DNA from: Coptis chinensis
Lineage: Eukaryota > Streptophyta > Magnoliopsida > Ranunculales > Ranunculaceae
Reading direction: 5' to 3'
NCBI GenBank assembly: GCA_015680905.1
Contig: CM027385.1
Span: 17,924,501-17,988,500, forward strand
DNA: 64,000 nt
Shown one piece after another: positions 54,954-64,000 of the stretch; position 1 is the first letter of the stretch; each line of letters begins with the position of its first letter. A program made the position numbers and the translations under genes. The notes beneath the pieces are model-generated. The model was not told where the DNA came from, did no database searches, and saw only the letters and a list, made by a program, of their open reading frames with translations.

Positions 54954-56327
54954 ATGTCGACATTAGGAATATGGAATGTCCGAGGAATAAACGAAGTAGT
55001 GAAAGCAAGGGAAGTTAATAAAGTCAGAAATGAAAACAAACTATGCATGATAGGGCTTCTCGAAACAAAGGTTAGAGCTGATAGCTACAAGCTCATTAGA
55101 AGCACATGTTGTCCTTTTTGGTCCCATCTGAATAACTATAACTCTGATCCTGTGGGTAACATATGGTTTTTGCTGGGATCCAGGCATGATTCAGGCAGTA
55201 GGCATCAAAGAAACATCCCTGATTATTCATTGTGAGGTTCAAGTGCTTCCCACTAATCATAGATTCTATCTAACGATCATTTATGCGAGCAATTCCCCTC
55301 TACAAGGACAGACTTTGTGGCATGATTTGATTACACTAAGTGCAAGCATTACAACACCATGGTGTGTTAGTGGAGATTTTAATAGTATTTTGCAGTCTTC
55401 TGAGAGAATTGGGAGTAATCTAGTGCATCCAAGGGAGTTAAGAGACTTTTCTAATTGTGTGAGTGCAGCTGGGCTTGTAGACTTACAGTATAAGGGCAGT
55501 TTCTATACTTGGACTAACAATGCAGAAGAAGCAGGGATACGATGTTCAAAAATTCATAGGTGCATGGTTAATGCACAATGGAGCTCTTTGTTTCCTGCTT
55601 CAGAAGTTGAGTTCATTAGTCAAGGTGTTTCAGATCATACTCCGATGATACTTACTTGGTACTTAATGGTGAGAAAAGTTTCCCCGTTTAGGTTTGTAAT
55701 AATGTTTGGGCACTACATCCTGATTTTAGAGATACAGTTGCAACAACATGGGAAACTCCTATTACAGACAATCCCATTTATATACTTGCACAAAAACAAA
55801 AGATGTTAAAAGGGGTACTGAAGAATTGGTCTAGAAAGTACTTTTCTGATATTGGCAAAAGAACAGAGGAAGCTAGAATGAAATTATTCTCAATTCAGGC
55901 TCTACTCAGTAATGATCAAGGAAATACAAGACTGATTTCTTAAGAAAGACATGCAAGAAAGGAATATATAGATTTCATGAATATAGAGTATGAAGACATT
56001 AGGCAAAGGGCAAGCAGTCAGTGGCTATAGGAAGCAGATAGGTGTACTGCATTCTTTCATAGTATGGTGAAGGAAAGAAAGTTAAGGAATAAAATTTGGT
56101 CTCTTACCGATCAAAATGGGCAGAAAATCGCTGATTATTCTTAGGTGATTGAAGAAATTGTTCAGCACTATCAGAACTTGTTGGGGGAGAGTACTTATGT
56201 CAATAGAGATATTCTTGAGAAATTACAACTAGAAGCAATAGTTCGAGCGCAAGATGTAGCACTACTGGAATTGGATGTAAACCTTGAAGAGATTAAAGAG
56301 GTCTTGTTTGCAATGGACAACTTAAAA
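54954..56327 (+). pseudogene. LINE ORF2, endonuclease and start of RT (inverted segment)
   Basis: APE-type endonuclease: IWNVRGINE, MIGLLETKV, then after a frame change near 55190 IIYASNSPLQGQ, VSGDFNSIL, FYTWTN and GVSDHTPMIL, so Asn, Glu, Asp and His motifs remain. Frame changes follow near 55700 and 55810, then the pre-RT region (FHSMVKERKLRNKI-like text near 56050) and LEEIKEVLFAMDNLK, which ends at the outer border 56327. The next RT residues are found on the other strand at 54303. Confidence 0.8.
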
Positions 56328-56846
56328 GTTTGAAAAGAAAATTGATGAGCTAAAGGACTCATTTGATGGAAAAGTAAATCAGATTAATGAAACAGTGTAG
56401 AATATTGTCTGCCAGATGCCACCCACATGTAATTCCCCTGTTGGACCCTCTTCTTCTGGATCACATGATATATTCTCTCAGGTACAAATACGTATGACTT
56501 TATTTTTTTCTCATAGTAATAGTAAAATTTAATGGTTTGTGTATTTGAACTTTTAACTAATGTTATTTTATTTTATTTTTTATCTATTTTTGAAGGGACC
56601 GATTACATAAATGTTCTAGTCAATGTGAGAGCCTTTTGGCCCTTGAGAAAGGTTGCATCTGGGAGGGTGAGACAAGTTAATCCAACATTTAAGATTGGAG
56701 ATAGAACTTTGGGCGATGGAAAATTCTTGGTTTACATTGAGGCGATTACTGTAGGTTCTTGCGAATTGCTTGAGCCCTATAATCACTTTCGTACCCTTGG
56801 TCAAGTTGGGCAGGGAAATGTTATTTGGCCTAAGAAATTTCTATAG
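56328..56846 (+). pseudogene. En/Spm-type plant transposase gene, right part
   Basis: Begins with the second target duplication (GTTTGAAAAGA) and continues the coiled coil: KKIDELKDSFDGKVNQINET, one stop, then a Ser/Pro segment ending SHDIFSQ at 56481. Intron 56482-56595 (GT...AAG). The last exon encodes INVLVNVRAFWPLRKVASGR and ends LGQVGQGNVIWPKKFL with a stop at 56844-56846. The WPK near the end is typical for the C-terminus of this transposase family. Confidence 0.65.
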
Positions 56847-57250
56847 TTTCTCCCCCCTCGTTGTTAAAGACCATTTCTCCTCTTTTAGTAGACACAGTGT
56901 CATTTTCATCTTGGACTTGGAAGTATTTTATTTTTTATTAGTCAAGTCATGATTTTGGACGTGTTACTTTGCTTTCTAGATATGTTATTTTGTTATGGAT
57001 ACTTCCGATGTGTTATTTTGTTTTATGGATATTTTGGTTGTGTTATATGTTGGATGGGCTTGTTTTATAGATATTTTGGTTGTGCTATATGTGGTACTTG
57101 CAATTGTGTGGTTGTTTGTTGACTTTTTCAGGTGGCGGGATTCACTGTACTAATCTACCCCTTTTTAACTCCACCAACACAAACTAGATATTTGCGTTGC
57201 TAGTCCCAAGCCCAGATAAAGTAGGAGGGAAAAGGCGAAACTGATTGGTT
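56847..57250 (+). other. Spacer after the transposase pseudogene
   Basis: T-rich. The stretch 56975-57095 is an imperfect repeat of GTTATTTTGTT(T)TATGGATA units. No gene. Confidence 0.4.
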
Positions 57251-57339
57251 TTTGCAGGTTATGAAGTGAGAGCAACCTCACATGTCCCTTGAAGCACAAG
57301 AATATGCAGATTTAGTTCCTGACTTGAATAAGATAATGG

Positions 57340-58036
57340 TTGCAATTCAAGTTGATAGGGTCTTTGGGAACTGCAATTCAAGGGGTAGGAGATGAAGAGC
57401 ATGCTGAGGAAGAGCATGAAGAAATGGCTGACATAAAGCATCATGAACTTGTCAAGGAGAGGCACAATCATAAGGAGTTTGAAGGATTTATTGGAGGTTT
57501 GGACAATGATGCATCTGAAGATGATCTTAAGAAAGTGTTTAGTGTAATTGGCGAGGTTATTAATGTCAGGCTCATGATGAATCCTCTTACAAAGAAAAAC
57601 AAAGGCTTTGCTTTTTTGTGTTTTGCAACCGTAGAACAAGAAAGGCGAGCCGTTAATGATCTGAGGAACCCAGTGGCATTTTCTTGGTTTTTTCCTAGTT
57701 CAAATGGAAAGCAATATCTGAGTTAAAAGTTTTCATTGAGCTCTTAATGTCTTTGCTTCCAGGTTAATGGGAAGCAGTGTGCATGGTGTTACTCCCAGTC
57801 AAGACAGTGACATACTTGTTTTGGGTAACATATGCAAAACATGGACAAAAGACGTAGTACGTATGTTGTTTTTGTACATAGTTTCTTATCATGTTATCCA
57901 CAAGTTGCTATTCTGGATGGTATTTTTATTTTTTTTTCTGACACTGAATGCATTTCTTATTTAGTTGAAAGAGAAGTTGAAGCAATATGGAATTGACAAT
58001 GTCGATGATTTAATAGACTATGGAAGGGATAATTAG
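57340..58036 (+). pseudogene. RRM protein fragment (hnRNP Q-like), three exons
   Basis: Exon 1 (to 57672) encodes an acidic lead (EEHAEEEHEEMADIKHHELVKERHNHKEFE) split here only for length, then a first RNA-recognition motif: FIGGLDNDASEDDLKKVF (RNP2-type) and NKGFAFLCFATVEQ (RNP1). Intron 57673-57762. Exon 2 (57763-57856) encodes VNGKQC, an extra base, then TPSQDSDILVLGNICKTWTK, the start of the second RRM. Intron 57857-57964. Exon 3 (57965-58036) encodes LKEKLKQYGIDNVDDL and ends in a stop. The source gene is most like plant hnRNP Q/LIF2-type RNA-binding proteins. The copy is truncated and frameshifted. Confidence 0.6.
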
Positions 58037-58204
58037 TGGTTGTGTGGTTGGAACTCCTGCTTTAGGTGGTGAACTTAACGAGTCAGATTGCGAAGGTCAA
58101 GTGGATTTAGTGCTTCCATCGTCAGAGGCAGAAGTTGAACCCTCGAAGTTTAGTGAGTCATTGTCCATAACAGAAGAAGAGGATTGCCCCATCTGTATTG
58201 AAGG
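58037..58204 (+). pseudogene. RING-finger gene fragment fused to the RRM fragment
   Basis: Directly after the RRM exon the sequence encodes GGELNESDCEGQVDLVLPSS and, further on, SITEEEDCPICIEG, the first two Cys of a RING-H2 finger, and then a GT donor (58205). The acidic-Ser lead before EEEDCPIC resembles plant RHB1A-type E3 ligases; this is tentative. The remaining RING ligands are not found downstream. No intron separates it from the RRM fragment. Confidence 0.5.
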
Positions 58205-58899
58205 TACCATTCTTATTTCTAAATTAAGTAGACTTCCACTGCCTTTTTCATTTTTTTTTTGTCTTTGGAGTATTGGGTTTGCATGTGCTCCATTAGTTGG
58301 TACACTACACCGGTACACAACTTATAAATGATCATTCAGTACGGCAACACTTCCCTTTTTTGTGCCTATTGAAGTTTTGTAATAATTTTTTTTTTATCTT
58401 CTAGATTGAAGTAAATACATAAACTACATTGTTCAAATGGCTAATGGTGATTCAACTATTCAACATTATTACTTTTTTCTGAAAAATGTGACAATCGTGT
58501 TGAAAAGAAGAGTTACTTAAAAGTTAAAATCAATGAGAATTGTCAAAAGAGGTAAAATAGTTTACTGATTCGAACAATTTAGTTAATGTATAGAGTCACA
58601 TTGTTGGCAGCGTAAAGTCTCTCCCCTTCCGTTGACTCCAGAGGAAATTTGTCTTGCCTACATGCACACACGCCCAAAATGAAAATAAGAAAAACTCCAG
58701 AGAAAAATACATAGCAATTAAAGAAAACTATTGATAGAGATAGATACATATGTATGCTTGAATCTGTTAAGCACCATATGTAACTGATTAATCTTTCTAA
58801 TTCTTGTTTGAAATTTTTCTGCGAAAGATGTCTTGCTTCTGATGGTGTTTCTTAAAAACCTTTGTATGGGTTTGTCTAAGCTTTTCCTCTTTCATTCAG
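58205..58899. other. Non-coding stretch between exon-like fragments
   Basis: Poly-T tracts and AT-rich sequence, ending in a good splice acceptor (pyrimidine-rich, TTCATTCAG at 58891-58899). No other feature seen. Confidence 0.4.
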
Positions 58900-59114
58900 T
58901 TTATGCTATTATGATATCGAGTCCATCTTTTGGCATCCAATAGTAGAAGTGAAGACCGTTGCCGATATTTTACATCATTATCCAGAGTTTAAGGCTCTGG
59001 AATATGATTTGGTGAAATATGCACATGATGATATTGCTACTAATTGCCTTATTGATGGCTTGACTAATGGTTCAAGTAGCTATTCAAGGACTAGGGAGCA
59101 ATTGTTTCTATCAG
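58900..59114 (+). CDS. Open exon of unknown gene
   Basis: 215 bp between a CAG acceptor and a TCAG|GTAATA donor, open throughout in one frame: it starts LCYYDIESIFWHPIVEVKT, continues ADILHHYPEFKALEYDLVKY and ends RTREQLFLSG. I do not recognise it. It could be a third captured gene fragment or the remnant of a resident gene. No neighbouring exons were identified. Confidence 0.35.
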
Positions 59115-59554
59115 GTAATACATAGCTCCATAGCCTTATAAATGGATTGCCTTATATATAGCTTGCTTCATACGCTTTGTAGGGGAAATTCTGAGTATCC
59201 CCTGATCTTCCTCTGTGCCTTGTGATCTAGAAGCTTTTACTTAATAGAGAAGGGATGAGATGATGGTGAGTTCAGGGTTGAACTATTTGACAGCTATCTA
59301 CGTATCTCGTTTGTTATTTAGGAGAATCAAACCCTATTTCACGTAGTTCCAAAGAGTGAATCCCTATGGTTTATATAGGAAGGGCTACGAGAGTCCTAGG
59401 GTTAGGGTTGTCCTCACCTCTTGTGAGTTCCCTTCCATATTTGGACTCTGACTTCTATCAAATAGAAGGGTTGTTAGGAAGATATGGGTTGGATCCAGAT
59501 CTTAGCACGCAATCATTGGTTTGGAACTATATCAACATGATGGCGCTGAGGAAG
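59115..59554 (+). other. Unassigned left flank of element D
   Basis: Contains a 63-codon open frame (59366-59557) that runs into the LTR and has no recognisable domain. GGAAG at 59550-59554 is the expected left copy of the target duplication of element D. Confidence 0.35.
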
Positions 59555-61033
59555 TGATAAGAGCCCAAAACTGTAGTTTTAACCCTGTAACAGTCATACT
59601 TTTAGACCAATTATGTGAGTAATAATTAAGAGTTAACACTGATTACGTGTTTTTATGCATTTCAGGCTTCAAAGTCCATTATGTGCAGAAATGTGCCACT
59701 TTAGCGAGATAAAGGAGCAAAGTTCGGTTACTAAGGAGTTCCGTGATTAAAGGCCAAGATCCAAGAAGACAAAGCCTTTCTAAAGCCCGGTCAAAGCTGA
59801 AAAGTCAAAGTCCACGCAGCAGAAGCTTGAAAGGCACAAAGTCAACAGAACTTCCGAAGACCATATCTTTGGACTCAGACCTCGGAATTGGGCCTACCTT
59901 ATGTCAAAACGACCGGCTCGGAAAGAGCTTTCCAATGGTCTAAGCCTTGACCCAATCAGAGGAGCAGAAGTGGATGAAAAGTCTGTGGAAGCCAACTGCA
60001 GCTGAAGAGGCCTTTTCGGACTAAAAGAATTGGGTTTTGGGCCTGATTCTCTGGCCCAAAACATGGCTCCAAGCCCATGCACGATTTTTGGATCTGAATG
60101 TATAAAAACAAAAGCTTAGCTCTTTGTTAATGGTAGCTAGTTAGACCTAAATTAATATATAGAATTCTAGATCTAGTTTTATTAATTAAATTAAGCTTAG
60201 TTCCATTTTCAATTCTTGTTTTAGATTAAGTCTTTGAATCATTGTTCTTGATTGATTAGATAAATAAAATAGTTGTTTTCTCAATTTCGAATTGTGTTAT
60301 TTCAATTTATAGATCTGATTTTAATTCTTGTTGATTATCATTCCGTAGTTTAAATAGATTGAACCATTGTTAGTTCATTTAGTTAAGTTAGAATTTTAAT
60401 ATGATGTGTAGTTATAATTCAATGGGAAATGATGGTTTGATGACTCAAGGCTAAAACCTCCATTAGAGGGGTTGATGAAGCCTTGATGAAAACTTAGTGG
60501 TATAGTGTAGAAACATTGTAGAATCTATTCCAATCTAGAAGGTCGTGATTAAGCCATGAGAATGGGTGGACGACCACACATGCTAGTTAGTACTTTCGGT
60601 AGAAATGCCATGAACACTAGGGATTAGAACTCGAATTTCTTGCCATAAGAACGTAAGAATCGAGATACAAGAATCTATGTTAGGCTATTAAGTTGGATTC
60701 GAGGTGGATTCAATTCCCCTCAAATCATTTATCTAGATTCAAAACAATCATATTTCCATAGCATTAGTAGTTTAAAAGTCAAGTAATCAAATTCAGTAAG
60801 TATCGTAGTAATCACCTTCGTAAAGCTCTCATTGACTTAAGACCGACTAATTAGATTAGAAAACATCCATGCTAGAGCACTAGGAGAGGAATGAATTTGT
60901 TACTCCACTCTATTTCGATAGAATTGAGAGTAGAAACTTTGATAAAATAGACACTTAAATAGTTTTAGTTTACTTACGTTTTGAGTTTTATCGCTCATTT
61001 AAGTAGGTAAACTATTCATTTTTCAGTTTATCA
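59555..61033 (+). mobile_element. 5' LTR of element D
   Basis: 1479 bp, TGATAAGAGCCC to GTTTATCA. Its first 560 bp are nearly the same as the solo LTR at 10172 and the LTR at 1-1046; later parts differ more. Poly(A) signal AATAAA near 60264, hairpin 60445-60486. Confidence 0.9.
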
Positions 61034-61050
61034 AATGGCGCCGCTGCCAT
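61034..61050 (+). other. Primer-binding site of element D
   Basis: AATGGCGCCGCTGCCAT; the TGGCGCCG core starts two bases after the LTR and fits a tRNA-Asp-type primer as in Athila. Confidence 0.7.
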
Positions 61051-61545
61051 CTTAGTTGCACTTTAGCATTGTTTTCATAGTAGAATTAGTCATTTTTAAG
61101 TCCCATTAAACCCACCCACCCTTGTTTGATTCATACTGTGGTTATCCATTTCAGAGTTGAAAAATTCCGGGTAAAAATTACACTGAGCGCACGCGCGCCC
61201 TCCTTGAGCGCGACCCGCCCTAACTCACTGGACATAGAGCGCGACCCGCGCTAAACACACTGTAATTTGAAAATTACTCGAGCCGAAGGCGCTTCTATTC
61301 GAAAGCGCGCGCGGCTACAAAATTTTTCGGATTTCGGCGGTTTGACTTCGAACTTTGCTCTTTCATATTTTTCAGTGTTCTAACCTGCTATATACACTGA
61401 ACAAGCGTAAACAAGACGCTATTCATAAGCGAAGCAAGGACGCAATCAGGTATTCCTTTCTTCCATACCTCGCATCTCCAGTTAGAGGTTCATACTAATA
61501 TATCAAGATTGTTTGGGTTGTTTTCGTGTTTAGACTTAGACTTGC
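61051..61545 (+). other. Leader of element D
   Basis: GC-rich patch 61175-61320 with GAGCGCACGCGCGCC, GAGCGCGACCCGCC and GAGCGCGACCCGCG. The basic-peptide stretch and donor-like CAG|GTATTCC at about 61450 match element C. Confidence 0.5.
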
Positions 61546-62870
61546 ATGAGATTAAGGTCTAGTCGGAGAAAAGCACCGAACGTAATTAACCATCAACAAA
61601 CAAACATATCGAGTATACCAATCATAACACCTCTAACTACTATTCCACCAACCATACCTGACATAATGGGTGAAGAAAGAGAGACTCCTCTCTCCGACTT
61701 CTACAAAGCTTTGAGCGATAGCCCTAAATCTTGCATCGTTCTAGCGGACCCGATTGGGGATTTTTTGAATCCCCAAACATATTTAATTTGTTACCCGTTT
61801 TCCATGGTTTAGGCCATGAAAAACTTACCAACACATCGCGTAGGATCGAACAAGTCCTTACAACATTCCATCATCCTACGGTTGGTGCGGAACAAATTAA
61901 ACTGAGGGTATTTCCTTCACCTTAGCCGATAAAGGCGTCTTTGTTAACTTGCCCAAGCGCTTAACTCTGTGGACTCGTGGGCTAAACTTGTTCACTATTT
62001 ATGGAACATTTTTACCCACCCCTAAAAAACGGATGAAATGCTTTCCAAGATTCATTTCTTCCGACCGTAACCCCCTCATGAATCATTTTCTAAGGCTTGG
62101 AATCGTTTCACCGACCGCTAATAGAGTGTCCACACCATAACCTAGCAAAAGACACGTTAGTTTGTGCCTTTTTCAAAGGACTTCAACATCACCATAAAGA
62201 AGTCCTTGACATAATGAATGGGGGTAGTTTCCTAAGTAAAGGAGCCTCGGAGGCTTATAAATTTTTAGAAGAACAAACTAAACGCAATAACAATTGGGGG
62301 GGGAGTGATGATATCCCCCGCTCTGCTAGTTCTTTTTCAACAGTTAAGGCCGCCGGTATGTTTGAGATGAAACCCGACCCAGAACTTAAAAATTTATTCG
62401 AATCTCTAACTAAAAAAGTAGAGGCTATTTCTATTCAACAAAAGCCTATTCCCGTCATGAATGTCAACTCCAACCCATGTAATTTCTATTTGAGTCCTGA
62501 GCACTCTGACTCCTATTGTCCTCTCGCCTATGAACAACAACAATCAGAGCAAGATAATGTTTGCTCCATTAATAACTATCCTATTCCTAATGCCCCATGG
62601 AGACAACATCCCAACTTTAGTTGGCGAAACAATCAACAAGTTACAACTCCAGGGTTTAATAACCAAAATGCTAGGCAAACAAACAACTATAATCAAGCTC
62701 CACCTAGGCAAGGACAGGGACAAGGTCGGGAAATTATAATAATTATAACAACCAAAGCGCAACCACGACAAGGTGTAGCACAAGGTCGAGAATAATTATA
62801 ATAATTATAATACCAATAGAGGTATCGTTCCGGTTAACAATAGTAACTATCAAAACCCACCCATAAATAA
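61546..62870 (+). pseudogene. Gag of element D
   Basis: MRLRSSRRKAPNVINHQ opens gag; SPKSCIVLADPIGDF, then a frame change (61770), LLPVFHGLGHEK, LTTFHHPTVGAEQIKLRVFP, another break near 61920, several more to 62100, then an open stretch 62115-62790 with DIMNGGSFLSKGASEAYKFL and the knuckle CNFYLSPEHSDSYC, in which the second Cys is Tyr. Asn/Gln-rich tail. Single-base gains and losses relative to element C occur every few dozen bases between 61740 and 62130. Confidence 0.8.
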
Positions 62871-64000
62871 TCAACGTGAGATATTTCGGTCGCCACCACG
62901 GACTACTACACCTACACAACCGGACCGTATCGACGCCTTTATACAAAGTTACCCAACAACTTTTCCAATCAATGACTCAATCAAACCAACAGATATTACA
63001 ATCCATAAATCGGGGCATACAACAGTTAGCCCAAGAGAAAGCCCAACCAAAAGGCGTGTTTCCGGACAAAAGCGATACAAAACCCTAAAACAACAAACAC
63101 GACCTTTGAGGTAAACGGTAATACTAGTACGGAAAACGACTATAGTAGGTGACCTGAATGCCATCACCACTCTCCGCTCTGGAAAGGTGGTTGATAACAA
63201 AGTAACTATGCCTATAGTTACCGCGTCGATACTCCTACACGGATATCGAACTAGATACCGACATAGAAACTGAAGAACCTACCACTGTAGAGGTACCAGT
63301 TAAACCACAACCTAAGAAACAGAAAGCCAAGGTTACACATCAAGTCGAGCCATACGCTAAATATAGAGCGAAACCACCATTCCCTCAAAAATTAGCCATG
63401 CTAACCAGGGATACCAACCGAGGAGATTAGGAACGTTTTCAAAAATCTAACGATAAACCTTCCTTTTCTCGAAGCTATTAAAAAGCTTCCCTAATCACGC
63501 TAAGTTTCTTAAAGAGTTGTGCACTACTAGGCGTAAGACCAACATACCTAAAGACGCCTTTTAACTGAACAATTCCCAACTTTATCCGAAAATAATGGAA
63601 TTGTTAAGTACAAGGACCACAATCGCCCCATCGTAAAATGCACCTTAGGAGATTCCCACACGGCGACGACGCTTTATTAGACACGGGGGAAGTGTTAACT
63701 TACTCCCCGTATTACTTGTATAAACAAATAGGTCTACAGGAAATGCAACCTACAAAAATAATGTTGCAATTAGCGGACAGGTCTATTAAGTATCCTAAGG
63801 GTGTAGTGGAAAATGTGCTTGTTAAGGTTCAGGAGTTCTACTATCCTGCTGATTTTGTTATCCTCGATACAGAAGTCGCTAATGACTCTGTACCGGTCAT
63901 CTTAGGACGCCCCTTTTTAGCAACTGCCAACGCACTTATTAATTGCCGCGATGGTAAGATGTCCTTATCTTTTGGCCATCTCACAGTTGAGGTAAATGTT
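62871..64000 (+). pseudogene. Gag-protease linker and protease of element D, incomplete
   Basis: Homologous to 32960-34080 of element C with many one-base indels to about 63720. The active-site block appears as shifted text near 63670-63700 (TRGKC/SVNLL-like). From about 63715 the frame is clean: QIGLQEMQPTKIMLQLADRS, VVENVLVKVQEFYYPADFVIL, VILGRPFLATANALINCRDG to the window end. Confidence 0.75.

Larger units (their letters stand above)
51539..56327 (-). mobile_element. L1-type LINE with inverted 5' part
   Basis: The 3' part is on the minus strand (54303 down to the 14-base T tract at 51552-51539). The 5' part is on the plus strand (54304-56327). Together they cover the end of ORF1, endonuclease, RT, RVT zinc finger and RNase H with only a small gap at the inversion. 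Flanked by an 11-bp target duplication. This is what twin priming produces. Frameshifts and stops show that it is an old dead copy. Confidence 0.9.
59555..64000 (+). mobile_element. Element D: Athila-type retrotransposon, cut by the window end
   Basis: 5' LTR 59555-61033, PBS, leader with GC-rich repeats, gag from 61546, protease region to the window end. It is closest to element C in gag and pol. Right end not visible. Confidence 0.88.

Noticed and set aside
51539-56327. Two separate LINEs in opposite orientation
   Set aside because: The halves are complementary in domain content with almost no overlap, only one A tail exists and a single target duplication encloses both.

Overview
This is a transposon-dense stretch of a flowering-plant nuclear genome. 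Everything I recognise is plant-type: Athila and Tat lineages of Ty3/gypsy LTR retrotransposons, a plant L1-type LINE, an En/Spm (CACTA)-type plant transposase gene, and short intron-bearing fragments of an RRM protein and a RING-finger protein. I see no intact cellular gene, tRNA, rRNA, CRISPR array or bacterial feature. Nearly every coding region carries stops or frameshifts. The species cannot be named from this sequence.

Left part (1-24089), mostly minus strand. Athila-type element A (about 1047-14072) has its 5' LTR at 12459-14072, PBS at 12441-12458, gag and pol between 9737 and 4163, a small hydrophobic ORF at 2648-2770 and a third ORF at 2005-1047. A solo LTR (10172-11550, TSD GTAAT) sits in its leader, and another LTR of the same group (1-1046) cuts its third ORF. 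Element A is itself inserted in a Tat-lineage element, also minus strand, with 5' LTR from 22779, gag 22608-20860, RT, RNase H, second RNase H and integrase to 17159, two tandem-repeat arrays (15676-17040) and an antisense, intron-containing ORF (14120-15375).

Middle part (24090-50163), plus strand. Element B is an Athila-like element with LTRs at 24090-25064 and 49238-50163. It keeps gag and a third ORF but has lost nearly all of pol. Two related LTRs in opposite orientation (28949-43923 as a split copy, and 44451-45316) are inserted in it. The split one is interrupted by element C (29925-43738, TSD GTACT), an Athila-type element with both LTRs, gag, a 731-codon RT-integrase ORF that lacks RNase H, a third ORF and a fourth ORF with its own promoter-like region.

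Right part (50164-64000). A multi-exon En/Spm-type transposase pseudogene (50302-56846) is split by an L1-type LINE (51539-56327). The LINE carries a 5' inversion of twin-priming form and an 11-bp TSD. Fused fragments of an RRM gene and a RING gene follow, then an unrecognised open exon. A fourth Athila-type element, D, starts at 59555 and runs off the window.

The elements were meant to work as copy-and-paste units: LTR promoter, tRNA-primed reverse transcription at the PBS, gag particle, protease/RT/RNase H/integrase. Comparing the copies here is informative because shared non-coding parts stand out: a U5 hairpin, a repeated polypurine module, a post-pol motif, and a promoter-like block in front of the third ORF.
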